Source: Paenibacillus sp. S150 (GTDB lineage: Bacteria > Bacillota > Bacilli > Paenibacillales > Paenibacillaceae). From it: 64,000 bases of DNA. The stretch spans positions 124,001 to 188,000 of the forward strand of contig NZ_JACBYI010000005.1 of the NCBI RefSeq assembly GCF_019352175.1, given 5' to 3'. Shown piece by piece: positions 26,180-35,729 of the stretch. The notes beneath the pieces were generated by a model, which was given only the letters and a program-made list of their open reading frames with translations, was not told the DNA's origin and did no database searches. A program made the translations under genes and the position numbers. Position 1 is the first letter of the stretch. Each line of letters starts with the position of its first letter.

Positions 26180-28474
26180 ATGCTCTCTTTTTTATTTCCC
26201 AGCTGGTGTGAACCAGGCAAAGGACCGCTCAAGCAAATGCTCTGGTTCGAGATCACACCATCCTTGGATGCCATACCGATGGACTTTGCCAAGGCGATGC
26301 GCTTTGCCAAGCATATCAGCCATCTGGGCCTGCCCCGTTTCAAGCGGCTGCGGTATGGACAGTTATTCTTTCGTTTCCTGATCCGGTGTCAAGGACCTGC
26401 CGGTCAGGTACGATTGTACTTCTCTGTCCCCGACATTCGCTGGATGGGGTTTCGTACCGGATTTCAGACACAGATATCGGGAGTCTATTTGCTGCCGGTG
26501 GAAGCGCCTGTATTTACTGCTGGTTCCGGCAAAAATGTCATCGCGGCGGAAGGGCGTCCGGTGTATAAGGGAGCACTGTCTGTTGCCGGGTTTTATCCGG
26601 AAGGCAAAGATCCCGTCAATGAGATGATCGCGGCTATGGGCGCGGGTGAACTGAAAGCTGGCGAGGAAGTGTGGCTGGAGCTATGCTTTGCGCCCTCGTC
26701 GAAGCAGGAACTCAAACGCAGGGTACGCAAAGCGGAAGCATGGATGACATCTCCGGCCAACGAGCCTTTAACCTTACAGGCCATCTGGCGGGAAATGCAA
26801 ACCAACCAGAAGGAGCGCCGCCGCCCGCGGGAACTAACTCCTCATCAACAAAATGTGATGAGCTCCTTGCGCGGGAAACAAAACGAAGAAGAAATTGGGT
26901 TGTGGGTGAGCTTTCGTGTCCTGATCCGTTCTCCTTTTTCCAAAGCACGGCTGCAAACGATGAACGATATGCTCCAAGCCATGCGCAAGGGCAATGGCAT
27001 TTTGCTGCGCCCTGTCCGGAAAAGTCAGGCTGTTCTGGCACCAGGAATACCTTCCAAGAAGCTACTGTTCACTTCTGAGGAATTGGGTTACTGGCTGCGA
27101 ATTCCAGCTTACGGTGATCCGGCCGCCATGCACATGCACAAGCTGCACGCCAAGATTATCCCTGCGCCAGAAGGCTTGAATACGGGACTCTACATCGGGA
27201 AGAGCAACGTGCCAGGAGTGGAGAAGGAAATCCGCATGCCACTGAACCAAATCCTGAAGCATGCCTTTCTTGCCGGGACGACTGGATCCGGAAAAACATC
27301 GACGCTGCTCTCCATCATGACCCATATGGTGGAGGACCTAGAGCGATCGCCGGATACCGCACCAGGCTTTACCTTTCTTGATCCTCACGGCGGGGCGATT
27401 GAAACACTGCTCAGCATCATTCCGAAAAGCCTGTATCCGAAGCTGCACCTGGTCCCGCTTGGTTCCACCGAACGGCCGCGGGGCTTTAACCTGTTTCAGG
27501 CAGCTCACGCCGATGTGCGGGAAAGCCTGACGGGGGAGTTTGTCACCACGCTGCAGCAGCTGTTTCCGGGTTCCCGGCCACGGGCAGAGCATTATCTTAG
27601 AAATGCGGTGCTGAGCCTGTTATCCGTGCCGCCACAGACGGTGCTGGGCATTGTCGACATTCTCTTTAACGATACCTACCGCCGCAAGCTGCTGCCGCAC
27701 CTGGACACCCATCTGCGCCATTTCTGGACGGATGAGTTCGCCGAGATTAAAAACGTTGGCGAGCATTTGGGACCGATCTTAAACAAGCTCGGTGCCTTAA
27801 CCACCTACCCAACCTCGCGGCGGATGCTGGGCCAGCTTCACAGCAGTATCAACACGCGGCAGGTGATGGACAGCGGGCATATTGTACTGATTGACGGCTC
27901 CGGCTGCGTACCGGATTTGCTGAAAATCCTGGCTAGCCTGTTCTTCATTGATTTTCACTTTACCTGCCGCAAACGGCCACAGCACCAGTCGCGCCCGCAC
28001 CTGTTTTTCGCTGATGAATGTCACTTGTTTGCGACGGATATTCTGACCAAAATTCTGGCTGAGGACCGGAAATTCGGCCTGTCGCTGTTTCTGGCCACCC
28101 AGTACTTGTCCCAGCTATCCGACCGTATCCTGGAAGCGATTCTCGGCAATGTGGGCACGCTGATGCTGCTGCAACTGGGCGGACCGGATGCGGACAAGCT
28201 GTCGCGCTGGCTAAAGCCCCAGGTGACCAATACCGATCTGATGAACCTGGCCGAACTGCACGCGATCGTGCGCACCAAGGGCCATGAGGGACGGCTGGAA
28301 CTATTCACGGTAAAAAACGAGATCGTGCCCAATCAAAACGAAGCCTGGATTCAGGAAGCATGGGCCTACTCCGACCGGCAGGACGGGCGATCCATAGAAG
28401 ATGTGGAGAAGGAGATGAAACGAGCCGATCAAGCGGGCACATCCGGGTCCAGCGACCTGCCGCTTTTTCAGTGA
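26180..28474 (+). CDS. VirD4/TraG-like coupling ATPase of the transfer system
   Basis: This 764-residue protein has a P-loop ATPase domain in its C-terminal half: Walker A GTTGSGKTS near residue 366 and Walker B LFFADECHLF near 606, with a later ATQYLSQL sensor-like motif. The N-terminal 350 residues have no obvious transmembrane helices, unlike most VirD4 proteins, and read more like the HerA/DUF87-type ATPases of Gram-positive elements. It should link the DNA to the secretion channel and pump it through. The start is ATG after AAAGGGGGAG. A tiny ORF overlaps its stop by one base (TGATG). Confidence 0.85.
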   Translation: MLSFLFPSWCEPGKGPLKQMLWFEITPSLDAIPMDFAKAMRFAKHISHLGLPRFKRLRYGQLFFRFLIRCQGPAGQVRLYFSVPDIRWMGFRTGFQTQISGVYLLPVEAPVFTAGSGKNVIAAEGRPVYKGALSVAGFYPEGKDPVNEMIAAMGAGELKAGEEVWLELCFAPSSKQELKRRVRKAEAWMTSPANEPLTLQAIWREMQTNQKERRRPRELTPHQQNVMSSLRGKQNEEEIGLWVSFRVLIRSPFSKARLQTMNDMLQAMRKGNGILLRPVRKSQAVLAPGIPSKKLLFTSEELGYWLRIPAYGDPAAMHMHKLHAKIIPAPEGLNTGLYIGKSNVPGVEKEIRMPLNQILKHAFLAGTTGSGKTSTLLSIMTHMVEDLERSPDTAPGFTFLDPHGGAIETLLSIIPKSLYPKLHLVPLGSTERPRGFNLFQAAHADVRESLTGEFVTTLQQLFPGSRPRAEHYLRNAVLSLLSVPPQTVLGIVDILFNDTYRRKLLPHLDTHLRHFWTDEFAEIKNVGEHLGPILNKLGALTTYPTSRRMLGQLHSSINTRQVMDSGHIVLIDGSGCVPDLLKILASLFFIDFHFTCRKRPQHQSRPHLFFADECHLFATDILTKILAEDRKFGLSLFLATQYLSQLSDRILEAILGNVGTLMLLQLGGPDADKLSRWLKPQVTNTDLMNLAELHAIVRTKGHEGRLELFTVKNEIVPNQNEAWIQEAWAYSDRQDGRSIEDVEKEMKRADQAGTSGSSDLPLFQ

Positions 28475-28626
28475 TGACGTGCTTGGAACAAACCGGCATC
28501 CAAAAGAGCATGGTTGTTGCAGCTCTATGGAAGCTTCGAGGGAGGGTTCGAGAGCAACTTCGAGGGAACATTCGAGGGAAGCTTCCGGGGAAGGCTGCAC
28601 TTGCAGAGATCGGCGAAAAGCCGTAA
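28474..28626 (+). CDS. Possible 50-aa basic peptide spanning the 12-nt repeats
   Basis: The ATG overlaps the stop of the VirD4-like gene (TGATG), a coupling signal. The product has a helical start and an Arg/Gly-rich part (LRGRVREQLRGNIRGKLPGK) made by the 12-nt repeats. Another frame across the same repeats reads SFEG-like units. It may be a real small protein or a by-product of the repeats. Confidence 0.4.
   Translation: MTCLEQTGIQKSMVVAALWKLRGRVREQLRGNIRGKLPGKAALAEIGEKP
28532..28591. repeat. Five tandem 12-bp repeats between coupling ATPase and relaxation genes
   Basis: The units are AGCTTCGAGGGA, GGGTTCGAGAGC, AACTTCGAGGGA, ACATTCGAGGGA and AGCTTCCGGGGA. TTCGAG is the shared core. The block lies directly upstream of the replication-relaxation gene, so it could be a binding array for that protein or for a transfer origin. 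Confidence 0.8.
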
Positions 28627-28702
28627 AGCAGTGCGGAAAGCGGGCGCTGGCCCGCTGCCGACTATCTCTCCCACTGCCGGTAAGGAAAGGAGGTAAGCCA
28701 GA

Positions 28703-29578
28703 TTGTACTATGAAGCCAAAAAAGAAACGCTGGTGATGCTGTACCGTCATACGCTCTTGACTGCCGGCCAGCTAGCCATCCTGCTGCACTATAAACCGAA
28801 GACCATGTACAACATTGCCGTTGAATTACGGGAGAAGGGATTACTTCGCAGCGTCCTGTTGCCCTTCTTGAAGCGCAACCATGTGGGCTATACCCTGACT
28901 GCCTACGGCGCCAGAGCCGCGGCCAGCCTGGCTGGAGACGAAACGGTGTTTCGCTCCAAGGGCTGGGAGGACGGTCCGGTGCAACTGGAACATTATTACG
29001 GAACGAACGCTTTTTTTGCCGATGTCATCCGTTATAGCCTTCCCCGCGAGGGAGAGGGGCTAATCGAATGGCTGGACCCGCGGGCGGCTGCCGAGCGTTA
29101 CGTTCAGCCCAGAAAAGGGAGAAAACCGTCTGCTCTGGTTAGACCGGATGGCTTCGGCATGTATGTGTTGCCAGGCCGGGGACGGCTCGCCTTTCACTTG
29201 GAATATGACACAGGGACGGAAACCCTATGGCGCTTAAAGGAAAAGATGCTGCAGTACGGCGACCTGCTGCCTGTCATCTGGCCGAGGGTGGAGGCCGTAC
29301 ATGTGCTGTTTCTGACCCGGGGCCAGAATCGGACAAGGATGCTGATGGATATCTGGGAAGCTCTAGCAAAAGGCTCCTTCACCCGGGAGACCTTGCCCTG
29401 CATGTGGGTGATTAACGAGCAGGAATGGAAGGAACAAGGAGTGGGAGAAGCGCTCTGGCAGGGCAGTGGAGGACAGCAGCTGCGACTACTGGACATGCCG
29501 CTCTTGCCCCCACTCCCAGACGCTATTCCCATTCTCGGCAGACAACCGCGTGAGCAACCGCCCATGGAAAGGAAGTGA
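28703..29578 (+). CDS. Replication-relaxation family protein
   Basis: The start is TTG, 8 nt after AAGGAGGT. This 291-residue protein begins with a winged-helix region (MLYRHTLLTAGQLAILLHY, then KTMYNIAVELREKGLL) and continues with the HLEYDTGTETLWRLKEKM segment of the Replic_Relax family (PF13814). The family is found in Gram-positive conjugative elements and plasmids and is linked to DNA relaxation or initiation of transfer. The DNA-binding start and its place beside the tandem repeats fit a regulator or accessory factor at an origin. No nicking residues (Tyr/His triad) are visible. Confidence 0.8.
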   Translation: MYYEAKKETLVMLYRHTLLTAGQLAILLHYKPKTMYNIAVELREKGLLRSVLLPFLKRNHVGYTLTAYGARAAASLAGDETVFRSKGWEDGPVQLEHYYGTNAFFADVIRYSLPREGEGLIEWLDPRAAAERYVQPRKGRKPSALVRPDGFGMYVLPGRGRLAFHLEYDTGTETLWRLKEKMLQYGDLLPVIWPRVEAVHVLFLTRGQNRTRMLMDIWEALAKGSFTRETLPCMWVINEQEWKEQGVGEALWQGSGGQQLRLLDMPLLPPLPDAIPILGRQPREQPPMERK

Positions 29579-30402
29579 CGCTAGTGGACATGCGCTTGCT
29601 GCCCAAGCTGTTGTTATGGATCATGCTGACCATCTCCTGCCTGGGAACGATTGCTTCCTTTGTCCAGCCTGAACAGGATTTGTCTGCGACGTGGCTGCAG
29701 CAGTCGCTGCAACAGCAGGTAGCGGTGGAAACGGCGGCCGGTTTCACCCGGGAATGGATGAGCTGGAACGGCGATGAGCTGCCGGAGGTCCGGCAGGTCC
29801 GATTAAAGCCATATGTCAGCCCGGACAAGCTGGCGCAGGTTGTTCCGGTGCAAACGGAGCAAAAGACAAACCGGCAGCAGGTGCTTTCCACGGAGCTGCT
29901 TTCCCTCTCCGGTAACGGCGCACACTTCACTGTTCGCCTCCGGGTCATCGTTGCGAATCCGAGCCGAGTCTTATGGGAGGCAGAAGTACAGGTATGGATG
30001 CAGACCGGGCAAGGAGCTGCTGTCACCGCGCCGCCGCTGCTTCGTTTACCGCAGACGCCTCCTGCCGTTCCCGATAGTGGGACCGGCGGAGAAACGGTTT
30101 CCAGCGAAGTCAAGCAGCAGATGCGCCCGGCGATCGAAAGCTTTTTGAAAGCGATGTGCGAGAGCAAGGAGAAAAGCAGCCTGCTCAATTATGTATCGGC
30201 CAGCGCTAACCTGACACCGCTCTCTGGAAGGCTTCACTTTCTTTCCCTGGAGCAATTGGAAGCAACGGGTACTGGACCATATACCGTAAAGGTAACCTTT
30301 TCCGTTCAGGAAGAAACAACCGGCTTCCGGGTGACTCAAATCTGGAGGCTTGCCGTCATCGAAGAGAACGGCAAATATTTTGTCGGCGGCGTATCCTCGT
30401 AA
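29575..30402 (+). CDS. TcpC-like (VirB8-type) conjugation channel protein
   Basis: One membrane helix lies at residues 8-30 (LLPKLLLWIMLTISCLGTIAS). The rest is extracytoplasmic with two domains that resemble the NTF2-like repeats of TcpC/VirB8 proteins. The length of 275 residues is normal. TcpC forms the core of Gram-positive type IV secretion channels. The gene overlaps the previous stop by 4 nt and starts at GTG 29575 (GTG 29584 is possible). No key residue is known to be missing. Confidence 0.75.
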   Translation: MTLVDMRLLPKLLLWIMLTISCLGTIASFVQPEQDLSATWLQQSLQQQVAVETAAGFTREWMSWNGDELPEVRQVRLKPYVSPDKLAQVVPVQTEQKTNRQQVLSTELLSLSGNGAHFTVRLRVIVANPSRVLWEAEVQVWMQTGQGAAVTAPPLLRLPQTPPAVPDSGTGGETVSSEVKQQMRPAIESFLKAMCESKEKSSLLNYVSASANLTPLSGRLHFLSLEQLEATGTGPYTVKVTFSVQEETTGFRVTQIWRLAVIEENGKYFVGGVSS

Positions 30403-30431
30403 AGCGCTGCTTGGCAAGGGAGGAGATCGCC

Positions 30432-30689
30432 ATGGAAGGAGATTTTGTAGACACAGGCTTGCTGGTCATCAAGCGGCTCTTGCAGGCCATTTTCCTGACC
30501 ATCGCCATTTATCGCGGGGTGAAAATGTACGCCAATGGGGAAACCAACCGGCTCTGGTCCCATATCATGCTGTCCGTCATTTTGGGCATTTTCGTTTTTG
30601 CGCCCGGCATTGCCAAGTACCTGGCCCTTTATGTATTGAAGACGCTGGGTATCAATGTGGACGGACTGACGGATACGACAGGCGGGTGA
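30432..30689 (+). CDS. TcpD-like small membrane protein
   Basis: The ATG is 7 nt after GGAGGAG. Residues 15-30 and 42-65 form two hydrophobic helices in an 85-residue protein, the size of TcpD-type components of Tcp transfer systems. Identity rests on size, membrane helices and its place between TcpC and TcpE. Confidence 0.6.
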   Translation: MEGDFVDTGLLVIKRLLQAIFLTIAIYRGVKMYANGETNRLWSHIMLSVILGIFVFAPGIAKYLALYVLKTLGINVDGLTDTTGG

Positions 30690-30696
30690 GGGACAG

Positions 30697-31416
30697 GTGG
30701 AGGAAGAGAAAACGGAATCGTACCGGGCCTTATACCGGGTGCGGCCCTTGATCTACCACATCGGGGATATCCGGTTGTGGATGCCGATCCGCCAGGATGC
30801 CGTGGTGCTGTGGCTGGTCTATATCGTCGTTTTCTTTGTTTTTTGCTATGTATTCCCCATCCTGTCCTGGGTGCTGCCCTTTGACCGCATCATCACTATG
30901 GTTGCCGGCCCCATTGCCGCTGCCTATTATACGGTGAAGCTGGACCCGGCAGGGAAAACCGTCCCGCGTTATTTACGCGACGTGCTGCATTTTCTGGTAA
31001 GGCCGAAATGGATGGTCCGCTGGCAATCGATCCGACAGCCTGGAGGGAAGCGAAGGCTTCGTGCGGAAAGCTGGTGCCGTCCATATGACCGGATCCCGTT
31101 AAAAAATGACGGTGAGGAGTGGTACGGTCGCAGCGGATTTCTGCAAGGAAGGGTAGAAGGACTGCGCTCCATGGTGTTGCCCGCCAATAGCCGGGTGATG
31201 TGGCATGGACGCTCCAAATGCTTGCAAATTGTTTCTTCAAAGAAACCACCACGACATGCGCTTTCACCTCCAGCCGTACTGGAATACAGCACGCGGGGGA
31301 GATTGCGGTGGACAACGGCCGAGGCTGTGCAGGTGCAGAGAGAGAATGGGTTTGAAAACAGGGAGATATGGAAGGTAGAAGAACGGAAAGGACCAGGGAA
31401 ATTAAAAACGAGGTGA
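30697..31416 (+). CDS. TcpE-like conjugal transfer membrane protein
   Basis: The protein starts at GTG after GGGACAGGTGG. Two membrane helices near residues 37-60 and 66-80 are preceded by the YRVRPLIYHIGDIRLW segment. This is the usual layout of TcpE (PF12648). A basic tail follows (KVEERKGPGKLKTR). TcpE is a component of Gram-positive type IV secretion complexes and probably sits with TcpC and the ATPases. Confidence 0.75.
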   Translation: MEEEKTESYRALYRVRPLIYHIGDIRLWMPIRQDAVVLWLVYIVVFFVFCYVFPILSWVLPFDRIITMVAGPIAAAYYTVKLDPAGKTVPRYLRDVLHFLVRPKWMVRWQSIRQPGGKRRLRAESWCRPYDRIPLKNDGEEWYGRSGFLQGRVEGLRSMVLPANSRVMWHGRSKCLQIVSSKKPPRHALSPPAVLEYSTRGRLRWTTAEAVQVQRENGFENREIWKVEERKGPGKLKTR

Positions 31417-31421
31417 AGCGC

Positions 31422-31655
31422 ATGGGGAGATGGAGGTACACCGTGACCCTTGGACTGGAAAGCCTATTAGATGACGAATCCACCACAGTGGAGCAAAAGG
31501 GCTGGATGATAGCCGAGCGGCTTGACCGTGAAGCCTGTTTCCACTCTTTTCCGGAGCGGGCGGCGTTTCGTATGGTCCGGGATACAGATAAACTGGATCA
31601 GCTGCTTGCCCGCATGTACGACTACGCTGATCGTTATCGCATCTGGATCGCTTAA
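31422..31655 (+). CDS. Small hypothetical protein, 77 aa
   Basis: An ATG 8 nt after GAGGTG starts a soluble protein rich in Asp, Arg and Glu (MGRWRYTVTLGLESLLDD...ADRYRIWIA). No domain is recognised. It lies between TcpE and the VirB4-like ATPase gene in the same operon. Confidence 0.6.
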   Translation: MGRWRYTVTLGLESLLDDESTTVEQKGWMIAERLDREACFHSFPERAAFRMVRDTDKLDQLLARMYDYADRYRIWIA

Positions 31656-31686
31656 GCCCGGTTCGACGGAAAGAAGGTGAGTCAAG

Positions 31687-34176
31687 TTGAAATTTCCGGT
31701 GCTGTACTGGGAGGGCAACCTTCTCTTTGACGTTTTACTGAAGCCCTGGGCTGTCTACCGGATTCCGCTGAAGCCCTACGCCTACCAGTCGCCGGAGAAA
31801 AAACGGGGGACGGTATCGGTGCTGCAGCAGTTTTTGCATGGCTATCACGGCAGCGGACAAATGCTGTCCGTGACCCGGATGATGGATGCCAGGCTGTGGC
31901 AGGTCAAGCGATCTGGTCAAGGAGCGGAGCATGAGCGGTATGTGCAGGCGGTGCTGCAGCGGTTTGCCGAACGCCGCCCCTGGCAGCGGTCGCTTTATCT
32001 AATTTTGCAGCTGTCCGCCGTGCAAAAGCAGTTTCCGGAGGTGGATCTGTCCGGCCTGCGCAAAACCGGCGAAACGCTGCGCACATTAGCTGGCGTCGTG
32101 GGACGCAGTGTGCAAGAGCAATTCTGGTACCGCCAGCGCGGCGAGCTGGAATTGGAGCGAATCCGCATGGCCCAATCCGCCGAAAGCCTGCAGTTTAATC
32201 AGGTGCAGCATCACCTAAGCGGGGAGCGGAGCAGCGCCCGGGAAATCGAATGGCTGCTGCGCCGGGGGTTCTTCCGTGGGCTGGACCAGGAGCCGGAGCT
32301 GCTGCTTGCCCCCGAAGCCCTGTGCGAGGTGCGGGTCAAGGGCGACAAGGTGCTGCTGCGCCCGAAAAAATCGCTGCCCATCCTGATTGCCAGCGATATG
32401 GCGGCGGAAGAAAAAATGAAAACGTGGATCATCCATCACGATGACCGGGAGGAAGACAGCCGGAAGAGCTACCAGGCGTTTTTCTCCGTGGTAGATGTGC
32501 CGGAGGAGATTGCCACCCTCGGAGAGGAGTGGCTGTACGCCTTGGAAGACCTTCCGTTTCCGGCTGAAGTCAGCCTCCATTTCCAGCTGCAGACGCCTCA
32601 TGAAGCAGCGGGCGGCTTGCAACGCAATCGCAAGGTGTTGAAGGACCAGCGCCGGGAATACAGGGACGCTTCCGAGGAAACACCGATTACGCTGGAATGG
32701 GCAGGCAAGCGGGGCAGGGTGCTGGAGAACAAGCTGCAAAAAGGGATGCCGCTACTCTGGAGCTCTGTGTGGATGAACGTTTCCGCCTCATCCCGCAAGG
32801 AGCTGGAGGAACGGGCTGCTCAACTGCTGCAGCTGTATGCCACCAAGCAGATCCGGGTGGTGCGATCTCCGGCAGATCAAGGCAAGGCGTTCCAGCTGTT
32901 CCTGCCCGGCTCACCCATGGACAAGGAAAACCGCATTCCGATGGATCCGAAATTTTTGTCGGCCGGGATGCTGCACGGGTCCCGGGAAATTGGTGACCCG
33001 GACGGGGATTACATCGGGCGCACCCAGCACCGGATTCCGGTGCTGCTGGATTTGAAGCGCCCCATGTCCAAGGAGTTGAACCGCTCCGGCGCCATTGTCA
33101 TTGTGGGTACACTTGGTTCGGGGAAGTCGGTGCTGAAAAAGACGCTGTTTTACCATGGCTACAACCAGGGCGGTATTGTCTTTAGCATTGATCCCAAAAA
33201 TGAGGACTCCTGCTTTGCCCTGATCCCGGACATTCGCGAGAATATGGTCGTGCTCAATTTTTCGGCAGAATCGACGACGAAATTCAACCCTTTCCGCATG
33301 TCGGGCAGCGAGGAACGGGCTCACGGCATTGTGCTGGATTTCCTCAGCCTGCTGCTGGAGGGAACGCGCAATGATGAGCGGGCTGACGCCATTATGGAGG
33401 CGGTGGAACGTACCTTTGAGCAGGAGCAGCGCGACCTGTTTACCTTCACCAAAGAACTGGAGCAGATCGCGGAGAATTCGCCCGTTGAAGCCATCCGCAT
33501 CGAAGCCCGCCGCTGCATGAACCGCTTGCAGTCCTATTCCCGCAGCCCCTTTGGCAAGTTTATCTTTGCCCGAGATGGGGAGGAAAACGCCAGCTTAAGC
33601 GGCGCCCGCTTTATTGTCATTACACTGGCGGGATTGCCCTTGCCGAAAAAACGGGGCGAACGGATGCAGCAGGCCTTGACTCCCAATGAGCGCTTTGGCC
33701 TTGGCATCATGTACCTGGTGGCGGCCCTGGGGCGGGAGTACATGTTTTATAGCGCAAATGACCAGCTGAAAATATTTGGCATCGACGAGTCCTGGATGTT
33801 AAAGCAATTTCCGGAAGGGGCGCTGCTCATTGATGAAATCATCCGCATGGGTCGTTCGTTTCAAGTTGTGCCGCTGTTAGCCACGCAAAACCCAGGAGAT
33901 ATATCCGACGAGGAGACGAGAAACAATCTCGGCTCTATTTTTTGTTTCCGTACCGAGGACCCGCGGGCGATTGCCGATAACCTGACGCTCTTGGGGCTGG
34001 ACCCCGATGACGAGGATATGCTCCAGGCATTCCGCGAGCTGAAGGCCGGGGACTGTTATATGAAGGACATCACCGGGCGGATCGGCCGGGTGCATATTGA
34101 GCCGACACCGGATGATTTGCTGCAGATTTTCAACACCACACCGGAGCAGGTGCCGGTCGAAAGGAGGAAGTCGTGA
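31687..34176 (+). CDS. VirB4-like (TcpF/TraE-type) conjugation ATPase
   Basis: The start is TTG after AAGGTGAG. This 829-residue protein has the VirB4 motifs: Walker A GTLGSGKSV near residue 474, VFSIDPKNED near 498, and Walker B IFGIDESWML near 697. The N-terminal 420 residues are the usual TraE-like domain. It should energise assembly of the secretion channel. Its 3' end overlaps the next gene by 4 nt. All key ATPase residues are present. Confidence 0.9.
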   Translation: MKFPVLYWEGNLLFDVLLKPWAVYRIPLKPYAYQSPEKKRGTVSVLQQFLHGYHGSGQMLSVTRMMDARLWQVKRSGQGAEHERYVQAVLQRFAERRPWQRSLYLILQLSAVQKQFPEVDLSGLRKTGETLRTLAGVVGRSVQEQFWYRQRGELELERIRMAQSAESLQFNQVQHHLSGERSSAREIEWLLRRGFFRGLDQEPELLLAPEALCEVRVKGDKVLLRPKKSLPILIASDMAAEEKMKTWIIHHDDREEDSRKSYQAFFSVVDVPEEIATLGEEWLYALEDLPFPAEVSLHFQLQTPHEAAGGLQRNRKVLKDQRREYRDASEETPITLEWAGKRGRVLENKLQKGMPLLWSSVWMNVSASSRKELEERAAQLLQLYATKQIRVVRSPADQGKAFQLFLPGSPMDKENRIPMDPKFLSAGMLHGSREIGDPDGDYIGRTQHRIPVLLDLKRPMSKELNRSGAIVIVGTLGSGKSVLKKTLFYHGYNQGGIVFSIDPKNEDSCFALIPDIRENMVVLNFSAESTTKFNPFRMSGSEERAHGIVLDFLSLLLEGTRNDERADAIMEAVERTFEQEQRDLFTFTKELEQIAENSPVEAIRIEARRCMNRLQSYSRSPFGKFIFARDGEENASLSGARFIVITLAGLPLPKKRGERMQQALTPNERFGLGIMYLVAALGREYMFYSANDQLKIFGIDESWMLKQFPEGALLIDEIIRMGRSFQVVPLLATQNPGDISDEETRNNLGSIFCFRTEDPRAIADNLTLLGLDPDDEDMLQAFRELKAGDCYMKDITGRIGRVHIEPTPDDLLQIFNTTPEQVPVERRKS

Positions 34177-35714
34177 AACCCAAAAGCCGTTTGACATGGC
34201 TGTGGCTGGCGCTAGTTATATGTTTTCTTACCATGGGCATGGCGACGGCTGTTGTTCACGCCGAGCCGCCCAAAGACATGCTGGATCAATTGCTGCCGGG
34301 AGAAAGCGAGATGGGTATTACACCGGGGGAACGGACGCTGGATTACCGGCAATATCCACCGGATCACTATACGTGGGACCTGGGGTATGACCTGGTGGAG
34401 TGGCACGGCTGGAAGCCGAAGCTCAACAACCCGTTCCCGTTCCTGCTCAATTGGATCGCCAACCTGCTGTTTATGGGCAATGCCTTTATGACCCGCTTTG
34501 CCATTTTTCTGATGCAGCTGGGCTTTCATACCGATTTGGTTAACTCGCAGCTGTCGCTGATCCTGCCGATTATGGATGGGCTGCGCACCAGCCTGTTTGG
34601 CAAGTTTTTGCCGTTTGCGCTGGTGTTATTGGCAGCCTGGATGGTAAAGGTCGGTTATTGGAACAACCAGACCACCCGGCTATTGTCCGGCGTAGTCGGC
34701 TCCTTGATCGTGCTGGCGGGCAGCTACTGGTTTTTTAGCCATTCCGGCCAAAGCATCCGGGCTGTGTCGCAAACGATGGATAAGCTGACCCAAATTACGA
34801 TGGGTTCGCTGGCCGCTCCCTACCAGCGCGTATCTGGGGAGACATTGACAGGCGGGTTAGCTGATGCCGCTGACCAGCAGCTGATGGCTACCTCCAACCG
34901 GCTGTGGAAGCTGTTTGTGGAGCGCCCTTGGCTGGTTGGACAGTTCAACCGGCAGGAAGCGGGAGATGTGCGGGTGACGAAAGCGGAAGCGGATGAAGCT
35001 CGCAGCCGCGCCCAGGACGAGGATGTGGATCTGCCCTTGCAGGAGGGAGATTCCTGGGCCCATGCCATCCGCCAGTATGCGCCTGGCATGACGCAGCGGG
35101 ATATCCTGCGGGAAGTGCTGGGCGACAGCAAAGTGAATCATGGGGATCACACCGATATTCCCGCCCTATTTGCCGGGGGTTCCGCAGGCATCCGCTGCCT
35201 GGTCGCCTTGCTGTCGCTGATTGCCACAGTCGCGATGCTGCTTTTTGTGGCCGTGATTGCCCTGATCCTGGTTATGGCACAGGAAATGGCACTGGCCATT
35301 ATCATCGTTGCGCCGGTTGTACTGTTGCTGGGGATTTTCCCGGAGCGGGGCTTCGCCTTCACCCGCCGCTGGGTCGGCTGGCTGATCGGGACTCTTGGTA
35401 CGAAAGTGGTCTACGGCTTCTACCTCGGCTTTACGCTATTGCTGGCGGATATCGTCGCCCGCGGTTCCGGCATGCTGATGCTGCAGCAAATTTTTGTGGC
35501 GCTGCTGTTTGCCTGCGCCTTTTTGTTCCGCAAAAAAATCCTCAAGCACATACTCAGCATCTTCCAGGCACCAACGCCTCACGAGATGTACGATACCTCC
35601 AAGCGCGAGGTGGCCTATCACGTGGGCGAGGCGAAGCAGTCGTGGCAGAGCACGAAGGATCGGGCGATACAGGCGAAGAACACAGCCAAAAAAGTGATCG
35701 ATAAATTTAAATAG
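34173..35714 (+). CDS. Polytopic transfer membrane protein with signal peptide (TcpH/TrbL-like)
   Basis: A GTG start gives residues 1-32 as a cleavable signal peptide (WLWLALVICFLTMGMATAVVHAEPP). Further hydrophobic helices lie near 95-120, 140-160, 170-190, 340-390 and 410-460, with a large loop at about 200-330. This matches the large polytopic inner-membrane proteins of Gram-positive conjugation systems (TcpH/TrbL/VirB6-like). It should line the inner part of the transfer channel. The end is a basic helical tail (KSWQSTKDRAIQAKNTAKK-like). Function is by context and topology. Confidence 0.7.
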   Translation: MKPKSRLTWLWLALVICFLTMGMATAVVHAEPPKDMLDQLLPGESEMGITPGERTLDYRQYPPDHYTWDLGYDLVEWHGWKPKLNNPFPFLLNWIANLLFMGNAFMTRFAIFLMQLGFHTDLVNSQLSLILPIMDGLRTSLFGKFLPFALVLLAAWMVKVGYWNNQTTRLLSGVVGSLIVLAGSYWFFSHSGQSIRAVSQTMDKLTQITMGSLAAPYQRVSGETLTGGLADAADQQLMATSNRLWKLFVERPWLVGQFNRQEAGDVRVTKAEADEARSRAQDEDVDLPLQEGDSWAHAIRQYAPGMTQRDILREVLGDSKVNHGDHTDIPALFAGGSAGIRCLVALLSLIATVAMLLFVAVIALILVMAQEMALAIIIVAPVVLLLGIFPERGFAFTRRWVGWLIGTLGTKVVYGFYLGFTLLLADIVARGSGMLMLQQIFVALLFACAFLFRKKILKHILSIFQAPTPHEMYDTSKREVAYHVGEAKQSWQSTKDRAIQAKNTAKKVIDKFK

Positions 35715-35729
35715 AGAGGAAGCGGAGCG

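Noticed and set aside
28532..28591. CRISPR array
   Set aside because: The units are 12 bp, directly adjacent and without spacers; no cas genes are nearby.
28301..28750. Minus-strand frame with SLEASLE-like repeats
   Set aside because: The repetitive protein sequence is produced by the 12-bp DNA repeats. The frame covers the ends of two real genes and lacks a binding site.
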